Origin: JACPFV01 sp052386975
Lineage (GTDB): Bacteria; Pseudomonadota; Gammaproteobacteria; Nevskiales; Nevskiaceae
Reading direction: 5' to 3'
Assembly (NCBI GenBank): GCA_052386975.1
Contig: JBQTJQ010000204.1
Span: 1-8,962, forward strand
DNA length: 8,962 bases
Part shown: piece by piece, positions 4,947 to 8,962 of the stretch
How the letters are laid out: each line of letters begins with the position of its first letter
Numbering within the stretch: position 1 is the stretch's first letter
Notes under the pieces: model-generated
Told to the model about the DNA's origin: nothing
Database searches by the model: none
The model's input: only the letters and a program-made list of their open reading frames with translations
Translations under genes and position numbers: made by a program

Positions 4947-6265
4947 CCACGCATCAGCGCTTCGATCTCGCTGACCTTCTTCGGCACGCCGGCGGTCAGC
5001 ACGCGCGGACCGCGATCCGTGACGAGCACGTCGTCCTCGATGCGCACGCCGATGCCCCAGTACTTCCGGTCCACGCCCTCGCTGCCCGGCGAGACGTACA
5101 GGCCCGGCTCGACCGTCATCACCATGCCGGCCGCGAACGGCCGCGCCGCGCCGGAGAGCTTGTAGCGGCCGACGTCGTGCACGTCCATGCCGAGCCAGTG
5201 GCCGGTGCCGTGCATGAAGAAACGCCGGTACTGCTCGTCCTTGATCAGCGTATCGACGTCGCCCTTGAGCAGGCCGAGCTTGACCATGCCCTCGGTCAGC
5301 TTGCGCGTGGCCACTTCGTGCGGCCGGCTGCTCAGGTTGCCGACCTTGAGCTCTTCGATCGCCGCGAGCTGCGCGTCGAGCACGACTTCGTAGACCGCCT
5401 TCTGCGCCGGGCTGAACTTGCCGCTGGCCGGGAAGCAGCGGGTGATGTCGGCGTTGTAGCCGCGATGCTCGCCGCCGGCGTCGATCAGCACGAGGTCGCC
5501 GTCCTTCACCTGCGAGGTGTTTTCCACGTAATGCAGGATGCAGGCGTTGGCGCCGGTGCCGACGATGGCCTGGTAACCGGCCTCCATGCCTTCCATCTCC
5601 AGCGTGTGGTAGATCTCCGCGGCCAGCTGGTATTCCCACACGCCGGGCCTGGCGAACTTCATCGCGCGCACGTGGGCGCGCGCCGACACGTCGCAGGCGA
5701 ACTGCATCAGCTCCACTTCGGCCGGCGCCTTGAGCAGGCGCTGCTCGTGCAGCGTGGTCTCCATCACCACGAACTCGAACGGCGCGGCCGCGCCGCGGCG
5801 GCTGACGTCGCGGATGTCGCGCACGGTCGCCGTGATCATCGGATCGAGGTGGGCGTGCTCGCCGAGCGTGTAGTAGACGCGCGAGCGGCCGCCGAGCAGG
5901 CCCGGCAGCATGCCGGCGAACTCGGCGATGTTGAAGGCCTGGTCGGCGCGATAAGCCTTCACCGCGCCCTCCGGTCCGGCGCGGAAGCCGTCCCAGATCT
6001 CGCGGGTCGCATCGCGCGGCCGCACGAACAGCAGGTACTCGCCGCCGGGGCGACCCGGCGCGAGCACGGCGATGGCCTCGGGCTCCTGGAAGCCGGTCAG
6101 GTAGCGGAAGTCGCTGTGCTGGCGGAAGCGGTAATGCGTGTCGCGGTGGCGGATGACCTCGTGCGCGGCCGGCACGATGGCGATGCCGTCGGGGCCCATG
6201 GCTTGCATCAGGCGCGCGCGGCGGCCGGCGTATTCGTCGAGTTCTACGATCGTCGGTCCAGTCAT
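4943..6265 (-). CDS. pepP: Xaa-Pro aminopeptidase P
   Basis: A 440-residue cytosolic dimetal peptidase (M24B, 'pita-bread' fold), the same length as E. coli PepP (about 440). It removes an N-terminal residue that precedes proline. The N-terminal creatinase-like domain (about 1-170) includes HYRFRQHSDFRYLTGFQEPE (44-63). The catalytic domain carries all five expected metal ligands: Asp262 (LIDAGGE), Asp273 (YNADITR), His356 (MHGTGHWLG), Glu386 (MTVEPGLY) and Glu410 (VRIEDDVLVT). The ATG at 6265 gives a normal N-terminus (MTGPTIVELDEYAGRRARLM) but has only a weak ribosome site, because the DNA upstream is a repeat (6269-6317). It lies 51 nt after ygfB and 101 nt before ubiH on the same strand. 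The ygfB-pepP-ubiH-ubiI order is conserved in enterobacteria and pseudomonads. The stop codon TAG lies inside the adjacent REP-like cluster. Confidence 0.95.
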   Translation of the reverse strand: MTGPTIVELDEYAGRRARLMQAMGPDGIAIVPAAHEVIRHRDTHYRFRQHSDFRYLTGFQEPEAIAVLAPGRPGGEYLLFVRPRDATREIWDGFRAGPEGAVKAYRADQAFNIAEFAGMLPGLLGGRSRVYYTLGEHAHLDPMITATVRDIRDVSRRGAAAPFEFVVMETTLHEQRLLKAPAEVELMQFACDVSARAHVRAMKFARPGVWEYQLAAEIYHTLEMEGMEAGYQAIVGTGANACILHYVENTSQVKDGDLVLIDAGGEHRGYNADITRCFPASGKFSPAQKAVYEVVLDAQLAAIEELKVGNLSSRPHEVATRKLTEGMVKLGLLKGDVDTLIKDEQYRRFFMHGTGHWLGMDVHDVGRYKLSGAARPFAAGMVMTVEPGLYVSPGSEGVDRKYWGIGVRIEDDVLVTDRGPRVLTAGVPKKVSEIEALMRG

Positions 6266-6268
6266 AAA

Positions 6269-6317
6269 GGCAGGATTCCCTTGCGCCCGCTTCGCGGGCT
6301 CATGCTCGGAATGACAC
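6269..6317 (-). repeat. Dispersed palindromic repeat, copy B (long form), filling the ygfB-pepP gap
   Basis: On the minus strand it begins GTGTCATTCCGAGC at 6317, the last base of the ygfB TAG codon. It contains the hairpin GCCCGC-GAA-GCGGGC (6285-6299) and ends GGAATCCTGCC at 6269, three bases before the pepP ATG. ATTCC and GGAAT form an outer stem. The ends match copies A and C. Nearly the whole intergenic region is this element. Confidence 0.82.
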
Positions 6318-6862
6318 TAGTGAACCCGGCTCGGCGCCCGCTCGTGCAGTTCCAGGTAGATCAGCTGCGCGCCGACGCGCACGTACTCGACCAGCTCGGC
6401 GTAGGCGTTCTCTTCCAGCTCGGTGTCCTCGTCGTCGCCGACGCCGGCCTTGGTGAACTCGGTGAAGTCGCTGACGATTTCCTTCATCTCCGGCGACACG
6501 CTCTTCATCGACAGCGGCTTGCCGGAGGCCAGGCCGTAGAGGAAGCCCTCGCACCAGGCCGACAGTGCCTGCACGCGCTTCTGCAGCTCCTCTTCGTCGT
6601 CAGGCAGCAGCGGCTCGAAGCCCAGCTCGGCGTCGCTGAAGGCGTTGGCCGACTCGCTGCGCAGCCGGGTCAGGGCCTGGGCCGCGGCGGCCGCGTCACC
6701 GGCGCCCTTGGCGCCCTCCAGCAGCTTGAGCAGGTCGATCTCCACCGGTTCCTTCACGCACAAGGCGCCGCACAGGGCGCCGTGGTACTCGGCCGCGTCC
6801 TGCGTGAAGCCAAGGCGCGACAGCGCCTCGGCCAGCTCGTCGTAGCGCAGGGTTTCGCTCAT
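6317..6862 (-). CDS. ygfB: UPF0149 family protein YgfB
   Basis: A 181-residue, strongly acidic, all-helical protein of the YgfB/UPF0149 family (E. coli YgfB is about 190 aa). Family landmarks visible are MSETLRYDELAEALSRLGF, EYHGALCGALC (about residues 25-35), LSAWCEGFLYGLA (about 100-112) and the C-terminal AYAELVEYVRVGAQLIYLEL. The molecular role is not firmly established; a pseudomonad homologue has been linked to control of peptidoglycan amidase expression. The ATG at 6862 gives the normal N-terminus; the open frame continues far upstream but only as shadow reading inside the cyclase gene. There is no Shine-Dalgarno sequence, and a TATAAT lies 9 nt before the ATG, so the message may be leaderless. 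It heads the ygfB-pepP-ubiH-ubiI block. Confidence 0.92.
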   Translation of the reverse strand: MSETLRYDELAEALSRLGFTQDAAEYHGALCGALCVKEPVEIDLLKLLEGAKGAGDAAAAAQALTRLRSESANAFSDAELGFEPLLPDDEEELQKRVQALSAWCEGFLYGLASGKPLSMKSVSPEMKEIVSDFTEFTKAGVGDDEDTELEENAYAELVEYVRVGAQLIYLELHERAPSRVH

Positions 6863-6871
6863 GGGGCGGCA

Positions 6872-6900
6872 ATTATAGCCCGGCGCCCTTCCCGGTCCGC
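6872..6900 (-). promoter_or_regulatory. Probable promoter of the ygfB-pepP-ubiH-ubiI operon
   Basis: A consensus -10 hexamer TATAAT (6877-6872, minus strand) lies in the 38-nt gap after the cyclase gene. With a 17-nt spacer the -35 is GCGGAC (6900-6895), a poor match. Only 9 nt separate the -10 from the ygfB ATG, so transcription would start at or within a few bases of the start codon. The -10 is clear; the -35 is weak. Confidence 0.6.
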
Positions 6901-8760
6901 TCAGGCCGGCGCGGATTCCGCGGCGAGGCGCGCGCCCAGGTCGGCCATCATGCGGACGAAGCGCGGGTCCTGGCGCAGCGAGTCCAGGTCGGAGTCGTGC
7001 TTGAACCACTCGTAGCCCTGCCGGTTGGCCTCGCGGAAGGTGACCGCGAGCAGCTCGAGCGCGCGCTCGGTCTCGCGGGCCAGCGCCATCGCGCACGCCA
7101 TGTTGTAGCGCAGGTTGCGATTCTCGGGATCGAGCAGCAGCGCGCGGTCGGCCCATTCCATCGCGCGGTCCTTCTCGTCGAGGCGCACCAGCACGCCGAC
7201 ACCGAAGCCGAGCGCGTTGCCGTGGTCCGGCTGCACCGCGATGGTCTTCTCGACGCGCTCGAGGCAGCGCCGCGCGACGACTTTCTCGCCGGCGAGGTCG
7301 CCCTTGGCCTGGTAGCAGGTGCCGGCCATGCCGAGCGCCCAGAAATCGTTCTCGGCGATGTCGGCCACGCGCAGCAGGTGCCGGATCGCGTCGTCCCAGC
7401 GCTTCATCGCGATGTAGACGCGGCCGGCAGTCGCGTGCACGTCGTACGAGTCCGGCTCGAGCTCGAGCGCGCGGAAGATCGCTTGCTCGGCCTCGTCGAA
7501 GCGCCCGAGGGTGTAGAGCACGCGGGCCTTGGCAGCGAGGCCCTCGGCAAGGTCCGGGTCGATGCTGAGCGCGCGCTGCGCGGCCTCCATGCCATTCGAG
7601 CCCTTGACGCCGTCGAGGTCGAGCAGCCCCTGGCCGACCGCCATGAGCGCCCAGGCGCGCGCGTAGTTCGGGTCGATCTCGACCGCGCGCTGGCACAGCC
7701 GCACGATCAGCGAATAGTGGCGCGAGTTGAACGTCGCGCGGAACTGGCGCGCCATCAGGTAATACTTGTAGGCGGCGGCGTTGGTGGTGGAGCGCGCCTC
7801 GATCTTCTTCTTCTCGGACGGCATCAGGTGGAGCTTGAGCGCCTTGACGATCGCCGCCGAGATCTCGTCCTGCAGCGCGAAGATGTCGGACACGTCGCGG
7901 TCGTAGCGCTCGGCCCAGATGTGGCTGTCGTCGTCGGTGCGGATCAGCTGCGCGGTGATGCGCACGCGCTGCGCCTGCTTGCGCACGCTGCCCTCGAGCA
8001 CGTGGCTGACCTTGAGCTGTTGCGCGACCTGCTTGATGTCGGCCGCCTTGCCCTTGAAGGTGAACGAGGTGTTGCGCGACACCACCGCCAGCGCGGAGAC
8101 CTTGCTGAGGTCGGTGATGATGTCCTCGGTGATGCCGTCGCTGAAATAGTCCTGCTCGGGATCGCCGCTGATGTTGGTGAACGGCAGCACGCAGACCGAC
8201 ACGCGTGGCGGCTCGTCCCGCAGCGCCGCGAACTGCCCGGTCGCGGCCAGCGAGCCCGGCGCGTCAACGATGAATATTTCGATCGGGTCGGTGATGTTCT
8301 TGAGCGCCGGGCTGCCGATCGAGCGCGTCGCCAGCGGCAGGCGCTGGCGGATCAGGCCCAGCACGTGCTCCGACAGCGCCAGGCCACCCTCGGGTGAGTG
8401 CGGCAGCAGCCGCGCGGCGATGTTGACGCCGTCGCCGAACACCTCGTCGCCGCGATGCTCGACGTCGCCCAGGTGCACGCTGGCGCGCAGCACCACGCGC
8501 GGCTGTTCCGGGTCGGCGGCCAGCGCCTTCTGGATCGCCAGCACCGCCTGGACGGCGCTCAGCGCGCTGCCGAACTCGAGCAGGAAGGAATCGCCGGCGG
8601 TCTCGACCTCGCGGCCGCCGTGCTCGGGCACGATCCTGCGCACCACGGCGCGCTGGCGGTCCAGCAGCCGGGCGCCGAGGGCCTCGTCGCGGTGCACGAT
8701 CGCGCTGTAGCCGACGATGTCGGTGAACACGATCGCGGCCAGGCTGCGCGCGGATTTCAC
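6901..8760 (-). CDS. Class III adenylate/guanylate cyclase with FlgO/TolB-like and TPR domains
   Basis: A 619-residue protein from GTG at 8760, with AGGGAGG 10 nt upstream as ribosome site. The frame is open further upstream, but that would cross the argA promoter. The cyclase domain (about 5-165) has metal-binding Asp14 (VFTDIVGYS) and Asp57 (ETAGDSFLLEF), and the transition-state pair Asn113/Arg117 (GDGVNIAARL). The two positions that usually recognise adenine, Lys before xxGD and Asp before (V/I)(F/Y/W)G, appear as Glu53 and Glu106, so cAMP synthesis is not certain. Residues about 186-310 (VCVLPFTNISGDPEQDYFSD, then GITEDIITDL) form the FlgO/TolB N-terminal-like domain common in this architecture. 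From about 330 to the end there are TPR-like helical repeats (for example NYARAWALMAVGQGLLDLDG). No membrane helix is evident. It probably couples protein-protein sensing to cyclic nucleotide output (inference). It is divergent from argA by 75 nt. Confidence 0.88.
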   Translation of the reverse strand: MKSARSLAAIVFTDIVGYSAIVHRDEALGARLLDRQRAVVRRIVPEHGGREVETAGDSFLLEFGSALSAVQAVLAIQKALAADPEQPRVVLRASVHLGDVEHRGDEVFGDGVNIAARLLPHSPEGGLALSEHVLGLIRQRLPLATRSIGSPALKNITDPIEIFIVDAPGSLAATGQFAALRDEPPRVSVCVLPFTNISGDPEQDYFSDGITEDIITDLSKVSALAVVSRNTSFTFKGKAADIKQVAQQLKVSHVLEGSVRKQAQRVRITAQLIRTDDDSHIWAERYDRDVSDIFALQDEISAAIVKALKLHLMPSEKKKIEARSTTNAAAYKYYLMARQFRATFNSRHYSLIVRLCQRAVEIDPNYARAWALMAVGQGLLDLDGVKGSNGMEAAQRALSIDPDLAEGLAAKARVLYTLGRFDEAEQAIFRALELEPDSYDVHATAGRVYIAMKRWDDAIRHLLRVADIAENDFWALGMAGTCYQAKGDLAGEKVVARRCLERVEKTIAVQPDHGNALGFGVGVLVRLDEKDRAMEWADRALLLDPENRNLRYNMACAMALARETERALELLAVTFREANRQGYEWFKHDSDLDSLRQDPRFVRMMADLGARLAAESAPA

Positions 8761-8793
8761 AGCGGAAAGGCCTCCCTGTCTCGCCGGTGGCCG

Positions 8794-8826
8794 ATTGTCG
8801 CACTCCCCGGAGCCGCCGTGCATAAT
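8794..8826. promoter_or_regulatory. Divergent promoter region of argA (plus) and the cyclase (minus)
   Basis: For argA, CATAAT (8821-8826) is a good -10, 9 nt before the ATG. The best -35-like hexamer is TTGTCG (8795-8800), but the spacer would be 20 nt, longer than ideal. For the cyclase, GACAAT (8799-8794, minus strand) is a possible -10 that overlaps the argA TTGTCG. If both are used, the two promoters would share bases and could interfere. Only the CATAAT is reasonably convincing. Confidence 0.4.
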
Positions 8827-8835
8827 CGCCGCCAA

Positions 8836-8962
8836 ATGAAGGACAACGACTTCGTCGCCGCCCTGCGCGGCAGCGCCCCCTACGTGCACCAGCACAACGG
8901 CCGCGTGTTCGTGATCGCTTTCGGCGGCGAGGCGGCGGAGCGCCCGGACTTCGACCAGCTGA
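8836..8962 (+). CDS. argA: Amino-acid N-acetyltransferase (N-acetylglutamate synthase), 5' end only
   Basis: The first 42 codons are present before the window ends. MKDNDFVAALRGSAPYVHQH followed by NGRVFVIAFGGEAAERPDF matches the ArgA N-terminus, in which 'F...R...PYI..HRGKTFVI..GGEA' opens the amino-acid-kinase-like domain. ArgA acetylates glutamate with acetyl-CoA in the first step of arginine synthesis and is usually feedback-inhibited by arginine through this N-terminal domain. The catalytic GNAT domain would lie outside the window. No Shine-Dalgarno sequence precedes the ATG; the upstream bases are CGCCGCCAA and a -10-like CATAAT, suggesting a leaderless or very short-leader message. The alternative, an acetylglutamate kinase (ArgB), is less likely given the FVIAFGGEA wording. 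Confidence 0.88.
   Translation, partial: MKDNDFVAALRGSAPYVHQHNGRVFVIAFGGEAAERPDFDQL

Noticed and set aside
4907..7015. A 702-codon open frame on the plus strand across pepP and ygfB
   Set aside because: It is antisense to pepP and ygfB, which have full family motifs and catalytic residues. The composition (runs of His, Arg, Ala, Leu, Val, Glu) is typical of the complement of GC-rich coding DNA.
6317..7696. Long minus-strand reading of ygfB starting inside the cyclase gene
   Set aside because: Residues before MSETLRYDELAEAL are shadow of the cyclase TPR region. The family length (about 181-192 aa) and the TATAAT upstream set the start at 6862.
6997..8397. A 466-codon plus-strand open frame opposite the cyclase gene
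   Set aside because: The opposite strand encodes recognisable cyclase, FlgO/TolB-like and TPR regions. The plus-strand product shows no family motif and only GC-driven composition.
8761..8895. N-terminal extension of the cyclase to an ATG at 8895 or 8823
   Set aside because: It would cross the argA start and promoter. The GTG at 8760 has a good AGGGAGG site and begins right before the catalytic domain.

Overview
The window is GC-rich, densely coded DNA from a proteobacterium, most likely a gammaproteobacterium in the broad sense that includes the Burkholderiales lineage. I base this on the family content, on a tandem glycine riboswitch ahead of gcvT, and on the gene order gcvT / ubiI-ubiH-pepP-ygfB, which E. 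coli also has on one strand (gcvPHT-ubiI-ubiH-pepP-ygfB). The species cannot be named from the sequence alone.

Layout from left to right: (1) 1-98, minus strand, the first codons of gcvT, with a tandem glycine riboswitch (about 132-320) and a probable promoter (334-362) upstream. (2) 400-2469, plus strand, three genes that interrupt the E. coli-like order: a GT-B fold glycosyltransferase, a predicted lipoprotein of unknown function, and a 59-residue protein joined to the lipoprotein gene by an ATGA overlap. (3) 2470-6862, minus strand, read in the order ygfB (UPF0149), pepP, ubiH, ubiI. This looks like one operon containing two FAD hydroxylases of ubiquinone synthesis. (4) 6901-8760, minus strand, a class III nucleotide cyclase with a FlgO/TolB-like middle and a TPR C-terminus. 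(5) 8836 to the end, plus strand, the start of argA, divergent from the cyclase.

The most unusual content is small repetitive DNA. Four copies of short palindromic repeats with GTCAT(T/C)CC-type ends are present. Three lie inside genes and are read through in frame (glycosyltransferase, ubiH, ubiI). The fourth fills nearly the whole ygfB-pepP gap. A separate REP/BIME-like cluster with GTAG...CTAC ends fills the pepP-ubiH gap and contributes the pepP stop codon. Between copies the paired bases change together, so the hairpins are conserved rather than only the sequence.

Functionally, the minus-strand block combines one-carbon/glycine metabolism (gcvT under glycine control), aerobic ubiquinone hydroxylation, a proline-specific aminopeptidase and a possible cyclic-nucleotide signalling protein. 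I see no phage, defence, CRISPR, transposase, tRNA or rRNA genes, and no convincing intrinsic terminator. The 99-399 stretch without a gene is explained by the riboswitch and the promoters on its two sides.
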